The notes under the pieces are model-generated. The model was not told the DNA's origin. It saw only the letters and a program-made list of their open reading frames with translations, and ran no database searches. Below are positions 42,166-50,983 of a stretch of DNA of 64,000 nucleotides, piece after piece. Position 1 is the first letter of the stretch. Each line of letters opens with the position of its first letter. The stretch is taken from the NCBI RefSeq assembly GCF_000758945.1, contig NZ_JRND01000017.1:60406-124405 (forward strand), read 5' to 3'. Position numbers and translations under genes: made by a program. This DNA is from Lancefieldella parvula_C. GTDB lineage: Bacteria > Actinomycetota > Coriobacteriia > Coriobacteriales > Atopobiaceae.

Positions 42166-43596
42166 ATGTATGTACAGAACTTAACAGATTTAGCTGGCTG
42201 GTTCCTTGCAACAACTAATTCCTGGTCTGGGCATTTTGTTGAACTGCACGATTTCTGCGATTACAACGACAACAACGTAAGCTTATTTGATATACCGTTT
42301 GACATACCCCATTATCAAATTCCTGGAGTGCTTGAAGAATTTGCGTGTTTATTTAAGTCCGAAATACGCGAACAAGAGAATGCTTATAACTATCAAAAAA
42401 TTCTTGATAGTTATGGCATAGATATTACAGACAATGCTGAATTACTTTCTAGTATTAACGAGCTTGTTTTAAACAAAGAATGCATCCATGCAATCATCAC
42501 CAAGTGCGTTACCGAAGATCCTAAAGGAGTTGGACTTCTCTATACTGCAGCGGAAAGTTCACTTCTTGATAGATGTCTATTCAAATTGGATCATATCAAG
42601 AAAATGTTCAGACCAGACTATGACTTTGGCCGTAGAAAAAAGAAAACTTCTCCGAGCACAGAAGGAGATTACTGGGATTTTGTAGAAACAAATAAACTCC
42701 CAGAATGGATTTGGTGTCTGGTTGGTAACGTAATTGACGAACATCCTTTTGGAGAAGACCATACCGTTGTTCATGGGACGCGACATTTTTCTCCTGGAAC
42801 AAAGGTTTATTGTCTTCCAGTTCAATGGGGCGATGGATACGAAAAAATCGCTGTACTAGGCAAACATAGAGGTTCACGAGGGCTCATTAGAATTGTAATG
42901 AGTAGAGAGTTGATTCATAACTTTAGATGTCAAAAGGTTTTCTCACCATATGTAATTAAGCGCATGTATACACGCAGCAACCATGGCATGAACTTTAAGG
43001 GCTGGGGGCAATCTGAAGCAGAGAATGAGACCATCTTGTCACTACTTCCATGGCTTAATACGACTCCTGAAGAAGAAAAACAAAGAACACTGCTACTTAA
43101 TAGTTCGCAACTGTCATTCTTGATACATGCTGGCGATACACTAAACCAGAAAATTCGTTTGAGAATTGAACGACACAGTCGCAGAGATGATTGTTGTGGT
43201 GCAGGATGGTATGGATTCTATAGAATTGGCGAGAAACCAGAACAGTCTATTGGTCTCCTTGATTGGTATGGATATTGGCCAGATGATGTGTCCTACGAAG
43301 AATGTAGATCAAACTACAAACCATCATGTGAATTATTAGGTGGATTTTTAGATGCCGGAATTCTTAACTGGGAGAATACCTATGAGTCTATTCCTACTAA
43401 TGGTAGACCTCCATTTACGTGGGAATTTGAGGCGGTTTTAGAGCATGGCTTTCTATCGAATGCTGGACATAATGCATACCCAGAGAACTTTCCATCAGTT
43501 ATGAGACTTCTGACAGCATGGGGTTTTCCAAAGATTTGGAATTCAACCAGCAATGCACCTGATGCATTTCTTGATTTGATGCCGGAGCAGAAATAA
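42166..43596 (+). CDS. Uncharacterised protein with a conserved-looking central domain
   Basis: A 476-residue soluble protein with no recognised family. Residues about 188-265 form the most conserved-looking part: GNVIDEHPFGEDHTVVHGTR, then FSPGTKVYC, WGDGYEKI and VLGKHRGSRGLIRIV. A double cysteine DDCCGAGWYG lies near residue 345. No signal peptide or membrane helix is seen. ATG 42166 has TTGGGAGACGTCT upstream. Composition is AT-rich compared with pepF before it, suggesting acquisition. The island position makes an immunity or conflict role possible, but that is conjecture. Confidence 0.7.
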   Translation: MYVQNLTDLAGWFLATTNSWSGHFVELHDFCDYNDNNVSLFDIPFDIPHYQIPGVLEEFACLFKSEIREQENAYNYQKILDSYGIDITDNAELLSSINELVLNKECIHAIITKCVTEDPKGVGLLYTAAESSLLDRCLFKLDHIKKMFRPDYDFGRRKKKTSPSTEGDYWDFVETNKLPEWIWCLVGNVIDEHPFGEDHTVVHGTRHFSPGTKVYCLPVQWGDGYEKIAVLGKHRGSRGLIRIVMSRELIHNFRCQKVFSPYVIKRMYTRSNHGMNFKGWGQSEAENETILSLLPWLNTTPEEEKQRTLLLNSSQLSFLIHAGDTLNQKIRLRIERHSRRDDCCGAGWYGFYRIGEKPEQSIGLLDWYGYWPDDVSYEECRSNYKPSCELLGGFLDAGILNWENTYESIPTNGRPPFTWEFEAVLEHGFLSNAGHNAYPENFPSVMRLLTAWGFPKIWNSTSNAPDAFLDLMPEQK

Positions 43597-43735
43597 ATCT
43601 CAAGCCTCCCTCTCGGTCATCCCTCGCAGCTCCATCTCTACCGTTCGCGGAAAATGTCAGCTTTGGTGAACAAACAGCAAATCCGTGTGCCCAGCAGGGA
43701 TATAATCGCAGGTGAACAACAGAGGGAGAACTGCC

Positions 43736-44503
43736 ATGAAGATGCACCTCATTGAGCCCAAGACTTGTACTCAAAGCACACCTACCGTGTTGCTAATTCA
43801 TCCCATGCTCTCGTCTGCAGAGGGAATGAAAACAGTTCTTGTGAATAACATGGGTGATGACCTGCGCTATCTGGTTCCAGATCTTGCTGCCCACGGAGAA
43901 GAAGACGCAACGGAATATGTCTCAGCGTCCCAAGAAGCTGCGCAGATTCATGACTGGATGCTGAAGCACGACATAACCCATCTCTCCCTGGGTTTTGGTG
44001 CCTCTCTAGGCGGCGTTGTTCTGTCTGAGCTCCTCAAGTTCCCCGATTTAGTCTTTGACCATCTCTTCTTTGAGGGAACAAGTTTCTGGACAGGCGGGCT
44101 CCTTGCCTCCACGATGGAGTTTGTGCTTAAGAAAGTATTTCTTACCAAGCACCGCAAAGCCATTGCAGACCCCGAGCTATCCGTACAAAAGATGGAACAA
44201 CTTTACGGAAAAGTTGCAGCTAAACCTATGTCAGAGCACTTTATTGCAATGAGCGACCAAAGCATCCAGAACATCATTCACGACTGCAGTAACGTTGACC
44301 TCCCCGCTCTTAACCCCGACATACAACGCTGTTGCATCTTCACGTATGGCGAGAAGGACTTTGACTTGAAACGCGCAAGGCAGGTTCTGCCTAAGGTTTA
44401 TCCCGATGCCACGCTTACCATCTGGCAAGGCTATGATCACTGCGAGCGCATGACAAGCAACTCAGCAGCGTATGGTCAGATGCTCAGAGAGCTTGTGGTT
44501 TAG
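43736..44503 (+). CDS. Alpha/beta hydrolase
   Basis: A 255-residue alpha/beta-hydrolase fold protein: TVLLIHPMLSS near the N-terminus (oxyanion strand), nucleophile elbow GFGASLGGVV (Ser in GxSxG), and a C-terminal YDHCERM supplying the likely catalytic His. ATG 43736 follows GAGGGAGAACTGCC. The substrate is unknown. Composition is closer to the core genome than that of the flanking genes. Confidence 0.75.
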   Translation: MKMHLIEPKTCTQSTPTVLLIHPMLSSAEGMKTVLVNNMGDDLRYLVPDLAAHGEEDATEYVSASQEAAQIHDWMLKHDITHLSLGFGASLGGVVLSELLKFPDLVFDHLFFEGTSFWTGGLLASTMEFVLKKVFLTKHRKAIADPELSVQKMEQLYGKVAAKPMSEHFIAMSDQSIQNIIHDCSNVDLPALNPDIQRCCIFTYGEKDFDLKRARQVLPKVYPDATLTIWQGYDHCERMTSNSAAYGQMLRELVV

Positions 44504-44638
44504 AGAGCAAAACTCATAACGGATGCTTCCAATCTGAATGTTCTCTTGAAAACATTAAAATTATCAATATTGTTTCTGTATAAAAGTACTTATAAACAGC
44601 TGTGCTAATTCAATATTGCACAACTTACATCAGACATC

Positions 44639-45019
44639 CTAAATCTCTAGATTTGTATATCTACAAGAGGCCTTTTTGATTTTTTCAATTGCTCTTTTTG
44701 ATGTTGACTGTTTTATTAAACCTTCTTTTGCATACGCTGCTATCGAACACTTATGCTGATCTATAAGTGCAATAACTATTGCTTCATTTGCATCAAATAT
44801 ACCTGCTTTGATTGCAGCTATATAAATACTCTTGTCCAAATCTTCTTTTAAAATAATTCCAGTCTCACTAAATACATCCCTAATTGCATTCAACGCATTA
44901 ATATTCTTTGGAAACACAATTTCAGCGGCAGCTTTACTATCCATGTCGTCAATTTTTATTCCAAGCGGTACGCTATATTCTTCAATGACAAGATTTAGCT
45001 TATCCACATCGCTTTTCAT
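44639..45019 (-). CDS. Uncharacterised protein coupled to the PARG-type protein
   Basis: A 126-residue protein of unknown function, hydrophilic, predicted helical, with a basic C-terminal half (GLIKQSTSKRAIEKIKKA). No domain recognised. Its start codon overlaps the stop of the large upstream gene by 4 bp, so both are translated together and the product may be its partner or immunity protein. AT-rich, no counterpart elsewhere in the window. Confidence 0.65.
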   Translation of the reverse strand: MKSDVDKLNLVIEEYSVPLGIKIDDMDSKAAAEIVFPKNINALNAIRDVFSETGIILKEDLDKSIYIAAIKAGIFDANEAIVIALIDQHKCSIAAYAKEGLIKQSTSKRAIEKIKKASCRYTNLEI

Positions 45020-47847
45020 TCTTGCCCTTCTTTCTCGTTTTCCATGACTTCCGTGAGTATTAATTCTGTTTCAGTAATTATGTCACCAGCTTCAGGTAAA
45101 GCTATCTTTTCTCTATTGGATTCAATTTTTATAACAGTTGGTGCAATAAACTCATCGGCAAATCTCTCACGATCTTCTTTAGAAAACATTTCTTTAAGTG
45201 TGTTCCCGTCAAGTCTTACTGAAATGTCATCTAAAAGTTTCTCAGTTTCATCCTTATTAAGTAAATGCTCTATAACTAATTTATTAAATTGTTTCTCCAA
45301 TATTGCGGTCATTTGAATAGCATCATCTTCAACAAAATGATTTGCTACAGCAATTGCCGCTTGCTCAACAGCACATGAAGCTGCTACAGCCCCAATAAAT
45401 GAACCTACTGTGGTACCAATTCCCGGAACAATCATAGTACCAGCAGTCGCACCAGCCACCATCCCGCCAAATCCACCAGCCAGACCTGCACCAGTAGATA
45501 TTAAATTTTTAAAAAGCTGCTGAGCTGAAATACGTCTCCTAAACATATCTACTGCATTAAATGTAAAAATTGCTGTAAAAGTTAAAGTGGAGGTAATAGC
45601 ATTTCCTCTAAGAATTTTTGCAGCACTTTTTTGGGCCGCTGCTCCAGCTATTTGCCTTCCAGGCCTACATGCATTCGCAATTATTGCAGAGACCTTAGAT
45701 CCCAATTTCCTTGCAATAGCTTCAGTACTACCAACCATAAGTGAATTCAAGCCAGCCTTCGATAGTTGGCTCGCAGCAACAGATACGATAAATGTCATTC
45801 CGCCTAATTTTAGCCCATCTATCGTTGCACGCTTTAAAGCCATAGACAAACTTTCTCCTGACCAAAGCGATAATGCAAAAGTAATTATCGCAGTTACTCC
45901 GAAGGTAGTTTGTGCAACAACTACTCCATTTTTTGCATCATATTTGAGCGATTCTATGTTTCCAGCTTTTGCAATGTTTACAGCCTGTTTATACGTATAA
46001 TTTCCGGCTTTTACAATCTCTGTTGCAGAATCAGGATCTTTCACACCTGGAACTTCATTCTTAAGAATCTTTTTGCGCATTGCGATAATCGCTTCTTCAT
46101 ACTTATCAGAAGGAACTTCAATGACCATAGGGTTGCCCTGTGCATCAAAATACCTAAATTTATTATTTTCAAAACATGCGCTAATACATTCGCTTCCAGT
46201 CTTGTAATACTTACTTTGAATATATACCTGGGTTCCATCTTTTTCATAGACAAGCCTGTCTGCTCCATTTTTTGCGTTGTCACCTCCAATAACTTTTCCT
46301 TTTTTGCCGTGCCAGTTGTCATATTGATTATTTGCTTGTTCAGCTGCAAAACCATGTCCCCGAGCTGCGTGGAAAACTTCTTCATCCGCAACTCTATTGA
46401 CAGTTTTCCTGTTTCCCCAAACAATACCTGAATAAATGACGTCATTACTCTTTTGTTTTAAATTTGGAATTTTCGCATCAAATGCAACATAAGCATTTCG
46501 AAGACAGATCATCTCGTTAAGAAGTTCTGCTAAACCAACTTCGTTGAACCCAATGCTTGAAAAAGTAATCCTTGTTTCATCTTTCATTGTCAACGAAAGC
46601 TTCGTATTGTCACTTGAATCAATAGAGGACACTTCGTCGTACCAGATTTTTTTGGGAGGACGAGGAAAGTCAGACAAATACATTTTTGAGCGAGTAAATA
46701 AAGCACCAGAAGATCCATCACTTAAAATGGAGTCGTCAATAAGTCCTACAAATCCATCCTGGTCATATCCAATCGCATACAATGAAATTGCTTTCCTGAG
46801 TAAGTGCTCTGGAACAGTTCGAGCGGAATAATACTCAACGTGTTTGCCTGATACAACTGGAGCAAATTTCTCAAAGCATTTAATTCGCATTCTGTGAAGT
46901 GAATCTATGGCTTCTTCCTCATTGGCTCTAGAGATAACATCCTCATTATCTTCTAATGATTTATCGCTATTTTGATTTGTATTAAACGGTTCAAATCTAT
47001 CCTTAAAAGAAAAATAATTGAACTGATCATATGATTTATCTAAAACAGCAAAACAAACATATCTAAAGAGAGAATCGCATTCTAGGTCCTTAAATAATCC
47101 ATCGGCTGATGGTACTCGAATCTCTTTAAAAACTTCAAAAAATGCTCTGGAAACTAACTGAGCATCATTTCCAAATGCTCCGCATCCCCATGCACCAAGA
47201 ACTAGATTTTCATACCCCTCATTAATAGCAATATCAAGCATGCCCATGATTCTGGTTTTGAATACATCATATATTTCTTCTTTTTTTACTCCCGCTAGTC
47301 CAGGGGCATAAGGAGCAGCCATAGTTAAAACCGCTACTTCTAGTGGCTTATCCAAATAACTTCCATTAGGATTTCTAAATACTTCAACATGTGGGCTAAG
47401 AATAGCTGCATCAGTAAAAATATTTTCTTTACCCTTTTTATTCTCTTCATAAAACTTAGACGCTTCTTCAGATGTTAACGATTTATAAAGAGTGGATCTT
47501 CTGCATAGGTCTTCTTCTTGAGCATTAGCGCCATTTAATACACCACCACCTGGGGTGTATGGATTTGCAAAATTAAGTACCAAGATATTTTTAAGAACAG
47601 ATGTATTCTTTGATTGCTTTTCACTTAATAATTTTGCAGCATCAAAAGAGTCGGTATTACTTACAGTAAAAACAGTTCGTTTTCCCAAAGAAATAGGTAC
47701 TTTTTTATTAGATTTGGAGCGAAGTTTTCTTACATTTTTCTCAGAATAATAAACGGCAGTATTCTGATCTTCAGGTTTATAGAGAAATGGATATTCTCTT
47801 TTCTCTACAGTCTCGATAGTTTGCTCGAAGAATTCTATGTTATCCAT
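45016..47847 (-). CDS. Multidomain protein: PARG-like, PH-like, nuclease-like and glycine-zipper membrane regions
   Basis: A 943-residue protein. Residues about 10-285 match the microbial poly(ADP-ribose) glycohydrolase/macrodomain family: NFANPYTPGGGVLNGANAQEE holds the GGG loop (about 100-102) and the catalytic-type QEE (about 110-112), and VLGAWGCGAFGND supports a macro fold. About 365-455 looks like a bacterial PH-like domain. About 497-560 (RGHGFAAEQANN, NGADRLV, VYIQSKYY) resembles a PD-(D/E)XK core with Asp and QxK. From about 640 on there are several hydrophobic helices and a glycine zipper (GLAGGFGGMVAGATAGT) before a charged tail. ATG 47847 follows GAAGGGTAATTTG. AT-rich, coupled to the 126-residue downstream gene. 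Domain calls beyond PARG are tentative. It could remove ADP-ribose marks, damage membranes or DNA, or counter a toxin. Confidence 0.7.
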   Translation of the reverse strand: MDNIEFFEQTIETVEKREYPFLYKPEDQNTAVYYSEKNVRKLRSKSNKKVPISLGKRTVFTVSNTDSFDAAKLLSEKQSKNTSVLKNILVLNFANPYTPGGGVLNGANAQEEDLCRRSTLYKSLTSEEASKFYEENKKGKENIFTDAAILSPHVEVFRNPNGSYLDKPLEVAVLTMAAPYAPGLAGVKKEEIYDVFKTRIMGMLDIAINEGYENLVLGAWGCGAFGNDAQLVSRAFFEVFKEIRVPSADGLFKDLECDSLFRYVCFAVLDKSYDQFNYFSFKDRFEPFNTNQNSDKSLEDNEDVISRANEEEAIDSLHRMRIKCFEKFAPVVSGKHVEYYSARTVPEHLLRKAISLYAIGYDQDGFVGLIDDSILSDGSSGALFTRSKMYLSDFPRPPKKIWYDEVSSIDSSDNTKLSLTMKDETRITFSSIGFNEVGLAELLNEMICLRNAYVAFDAKIPNLKQKSNDVIYSGIVWGNRKTVNRVADEEVFHAARGHGFAAEQANNQYDNWHGKKGKVIGGDNAKNGADRLVYEKDGTQVYIQSKYYKTGSECISACFENNKFRYFDAQGNPMVIEVPSDKYEEAIIAMRKKILKNEVPGVKDPDSATEIVKAGNYTYKQAVNIAKAGNIESLKYDAKNGVVVAQTTFGVTAIITFALSLWSGESLSMALKRATIDGLKLGGMTFIVSVAASQLSKAGLNSLMVGSTEAIARKLGSKVSAIIANACRPGRQIAGAAAQKSAAKILRGNAITSTLTFTAIFTFNAVDMFRRRISAQQLFKNLISTGAGLAGGFGGMVAGATAGTMIVPGIGTTVGSFIGAVAASCAVEQAAIAVANHFVEDDAIQMTAILEKQFNKLVIEHLLNKDETEKLLDDISVRLDGNTLKEMFSKEDRERFADEFIAPTVIKIESNREKIALPEAGDIITETELILTEVMENEKEGQE

Positions 47848-48204
47848 CAAATTACCCTTCAATTCTTTAAAGAGCGTAAACTTTAATTTAATATTATCTA
47901 CTGTTGAGTTTTAATGATAAATAGTTAGTTCGACTTTTATATCATTGGTAGCATATTCGATAAGTATTAACTTTCTTCAGAATCTCCTTTTTTCTCAAAT
48001 ACCATCCAAAATTTAAAACTTGTATACAAAAGGAAGAGTAAGTCTTAAATATAATTCAAGTGGGTGCTGCAATGGACAGTAAAAGTCTTTATCACTGCTG
48101 GCAAAAGCAGCGCACATGAATAATCTGGCATTATTCAATTACCCAATTAAATTCGAAGTCGTATAATTCAATTAACAAGCAGTTCGTTCCTGATTGGAGT
48201 GAAT
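47848..48204. other. AT-rich spacer inside the island
   Basis: No gene supported. It contains the second AAGTGGGT-N7-TGGACAGT motif (48058-48080), 125 bp before the next plus-strand gene, and presumably divergent promoters. Confidence 0.5.
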
Positions 48205-48519
48205 ATGATGTTATATTCAGTTATATCGTGGTCTTTAACCGCAATTCTTGGCATTTGGTCTATTGTACTTCTATCTGGTCATGGTGCTATTTCAATTGCT
48301 GGATTTAACACAATGACTGAAGATGAAAAGAAAGCAATAGACGAGAAAAAGCTCTGTTTTGTAGTGGGTATTGGCACGCTTATAAGTGCGTTAGTACTCT
48401 TTTTCATGGCACTACTTGGTCCAAATATACCAAACACAACAGCAATCATTGCGGGCAGTATTATTGCGATTGATGCGGTAGTAATGGTTTATATTGCAAA
48501 CACAAAATGCGAAAAATAA
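48205..48519 (+). CDS. Small membrane protein, DUF3784-like
   Basis: A 104-residue membrane protein with three helices (about 5-25, 48-70, 76-97) and a loop FNTMTEDEKKAIDEKKLC that matches the DUF3784 pattern of Gram-positive bacteria. Function of the family is unknown. ATG 48205 follows TTGGAGTGAAT. Monocistronic, followed by a gap and convergent tehA-like gene. Confidence 0.7.
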   Translation: MMLYSVISWSLTAILGIWSIVLLSGHGAISIAGFNTMTEDEKKAIDEKKLCFVVGIGTLISALVLFFMALLGPNIPNTTAIIAGSIIAIDAVVMVYIANTKCEK

Positions 48520-48627
48520 TAAAAATCTGACGATAAAGTACTTGAAATTCTTATCACCTTTAGGCAATGACTCTCGTCAAAACAAATACAAAACATCACC
48601 TCAAACTACTCGTCTCTTTCGTCTCTC

Positions 48628-49551
48628 TCAAGGCAAAGTCTGATCACGCACGTACGCAAGTAATCGTACAAGCACAACAATACAAAGCCCTGCTGCAAGC
48701 ACTGTTTCAACAGTAGCTATTCCATCGAGCCATTGAAGAGGTTGGCCGAGTTCGGCCAGGTATGCCGACGTCTGCGTGCGCGCAACGACACAAATTACAA
48801 AAGGAAAAGTAAACGCGGCATGGCTGGGAAAGAACGGTTTAGTAAGACACCTGATGCACCACGCAAAAGAAACCACATAAATAAGTGAAGCGATTGCTAG
48901 CATAACCAAAAGAAACGGTACAGACTTTGACGAAATAGATTGAATATATCCCGCAATACAAAGACTTGTTGGAGCTGCATAAATACAGGCGAGCGACTCA
49001 GCAGAATCAGGCACAGGCCCATATTTAACGTACCGAATGCTTACTACTATAAAAAGCACCACAAAGCAGATAAATCCAAACCAAAATGCAACCGTACCAA
49101 CACTTGTCTCAAAGGTAAACGCCGGCGCTGTAACACTAGCAACAACAATGCCTACATACACAATGAACCAGCTAGCGTGCACATTCTCCCAATCAAATTT
49201 TGCAATATAGCGAGAAGTAAAGAGAGCTATGCACAGTATGTGCAACGCAATTCCTGTAAACCAAAATAACTGTGCTGCGTCACCAATATCGGCCTTCAAA
49301 TACACCGAAATCAGCATAACTGCCATAGGATATGTTGCGGCAACTGAAAGCCCAATTGGATCCGAGAGCTCTCGTAATACAGCTTTTGTCGACACCATAA
49401 ATTTGAGGGTGTAGAGAGCTAAAAGAGCAATAGAGAGTATGCCACAGGCAAGATAAAGACCCTCGAAAGAAGTCTTAAAAAGATTTCCAAGTGCCGCAAA
49501 ACCTAATGCAACACCACAAATAGCAACAGGAACTTTTTGGACATAGTTCAT
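48628..49551 (-). CDS. TDT-family transporter (TehA/SLAC1-like)
   Basis: A 307-residue membrane protein with eight to ten helices; SDPIGLSVAATYPMAVMLIS and WFIVYVGIVVASVTAP are typical of the tellurite-resistance/dicarboxylate transporter (TDT) family. Substrate could be tellurite-related, sulfite or a C4-dicarboxylate; it cannot be chosen here. Single gene with no transport partner. Confidence 0.78.
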   Translation of the reverse strand: MNYVQKVPVAICGVALGFAALGNLFKTSFEGLYLACGILSIALLALYTLKFMVSTKAVLRELSDPIGLSVAATYPMAVMLISVYLKADIGDAAQLFWFTGIALHILCIALFTSRYIAKFDWENVHASWFIVYVGIVVASVTAPAFTFETSVGTVAFWFGFICFVVLFIVVSIRYVKYGPVPDSAESLACIYAAPTSLCIAGYIQSISSKSVPFLLVMLAIASLIYVVSFAWCIRCLTKPFFPSHAAFTFPFVICVVARTQTSAYLAELGQPLQWLDGIATVETVLAAGLCIVVLVRLLAYVRDQTLP

Positions 49552-49610
49552 AAGGACTCTTCTATCTGTTTAGGAATCTCTTTCCTAACTTGAATATCTT
49601 AATGAACCTA

Positions 49611-50369
49611 CTAATAACCTATAACTACGTGATCAACCTCATTAATTATTTCTTCTGGTATTTTATCAACTTCAATACGATAAACCTTATTTAACCTCGG
49701 ATTATAAAATCCCAGGTACTTAAGATCATTAAATTCTAGATGTATTGAATTTAAACCCATTCTCCAATACATAAGCAGTTGAAGTGTATGCTTTGACTTT
49801 ATTTTGCCCTTCAGTACCTTAAAATCCCAAATAGTATCTTTCGTTGTAAAATCACCGTCACCTGAATTAACAGTTTCGGTATAGCCACCCCTAAATGTAA
49901 ATCCATCCAAAACCTTTGGCCCATAAACATCAAAAAAATGAAGAGATCTATTTACCATTGTTCTTACATTTTCAATTGTGGCGTTGTCAGGTTCTATTTG
50001 CTCTATAGGCTTATAAGTAGAGAATCCTCCTCTAAAACAAGAATCAAATCCTGTTAATTTCAATGCACTAACAATGGAATTATCATCTAATCCTTTAACT
50101 TTTTTAAGAAGTGCCTCTGCTTCTGTTTCTTTACCAATTAGACGAGCACCTATTATCGAAATATAAAAAGCATTGTCAGGAGAAGCTCCTGTCATGAAAT
50201 GCGTAAGATATTCCACAGCAGTACCCACAAGATTGGGTTCAATATTTTCTTCTTTATTCAACTCTTCAATGCCAGGTCCAAGAATTATTTCATCAAAATC
50301 TTTAGACTTGAGATATCCTCCTCTGGGCTGTTTTATTTGATCAACACGTTGTGTTACAGAACATCCCAT
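49611..50369 (-). CDS. PD-(D/E)XK nuclease-like protein
   Basis: A 252-residue soluble protein. The segment around residues 167-200, SGDGDFTTKDTIWDFKVLKG and then KHTLQLLMYW, fits the PD-(D/E)XK pattern with Asp, a DxK pair and a Gln-rich helix as in RecB/Cas4-type nucleases, although the active-site Asp/Glu is Asp in DFK. The N-terminal half is helical and unrecognised. ATG 50369 follows AGGAGGGTCTTT. It lies upstream of an ABC-3C operon on the same strand but 614 bp away, so the link is positional only. AT-rich. Confidence 0.65.
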   Translation of the reverse strand: MGCSVTQRVDQIKQPRGGYLKSKDFDEIILGPGIEELNKEENIEPNLVGTAVEYLTHFMTGASPDNAFYISIIGARLIGKETEAEALLKKVKGLDDNSIVSALKLTGFDSCFRGGFSTYKPIEQIEPDNATIENVRTMVNRSLHFFDVYGPKVLDGFTFRGGYTETVNSGDGDFTTKDTIWDFKVLKGKIKSKHTLQLLMYWRMGLNSIHLEFNDLKYLGFYNPRLNKVYRIEVDKIPEEIINEVDHVVIGY

Positions 50370-50983
50370 AAAGACCCTCCTAGACCTGAATTTTAATAAT
50401 GCTCCACAATCTTACTGCGCCTTTACCAACAGTTACTAATTTTTATATATTTTTAGGTAAACGATTTATAATCAGCTCTCAAAGAGTGTTTATCCAAACG
50501 GAAAACAAAAACTCGCAGATAGTAGTTTTGAAATTCTTCTAGTAGCGGAGGCAACAAACGAGGATAAACAATCATAAGAGAGAATTTCAGAGGATACAAA
50601 AGTCAATCTCCTCATTCATAAAGCAGAAGAACGTCGAGGTCCTAAAGGGGGCTAAACATATAATTTGAGCAGTATTAATTTCATCGCCATGAGTAGAGGA
50701 AGATTGTATTCTTAGATATCTCCCCCGGATGAAAAGTACACGTCATAACCCAGAATAATGTGACCAGAAACGCTTCGAGCACATTCCGTTAGCTTCTGCT
50801 TCGTCGAGGTCAACATTATTCGCTACGGCATTATGAGCTTCTGATGATATGCTCCAAAAAAAACCCTTTTATTAACGCTACAGTAACTGTATCAACAAAA
50901 AGAGGTAGGTTTTAAAGAAAGCTCCCCGAGCTTCTAAGCCTGAGAAAAATGCTGTGGCCAAGATACTGAAACTCAGAAATAGC
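50370..50983. other. Spacer with possible decayed coding sequence
   Basis: No intact gene. Short stretches on both strands have coding-like composition broken by stops (for example minus strand 50690-50790), which suggests remnants of a lost gene. No repeat or terminator was recognised. Confidence 0.4.
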
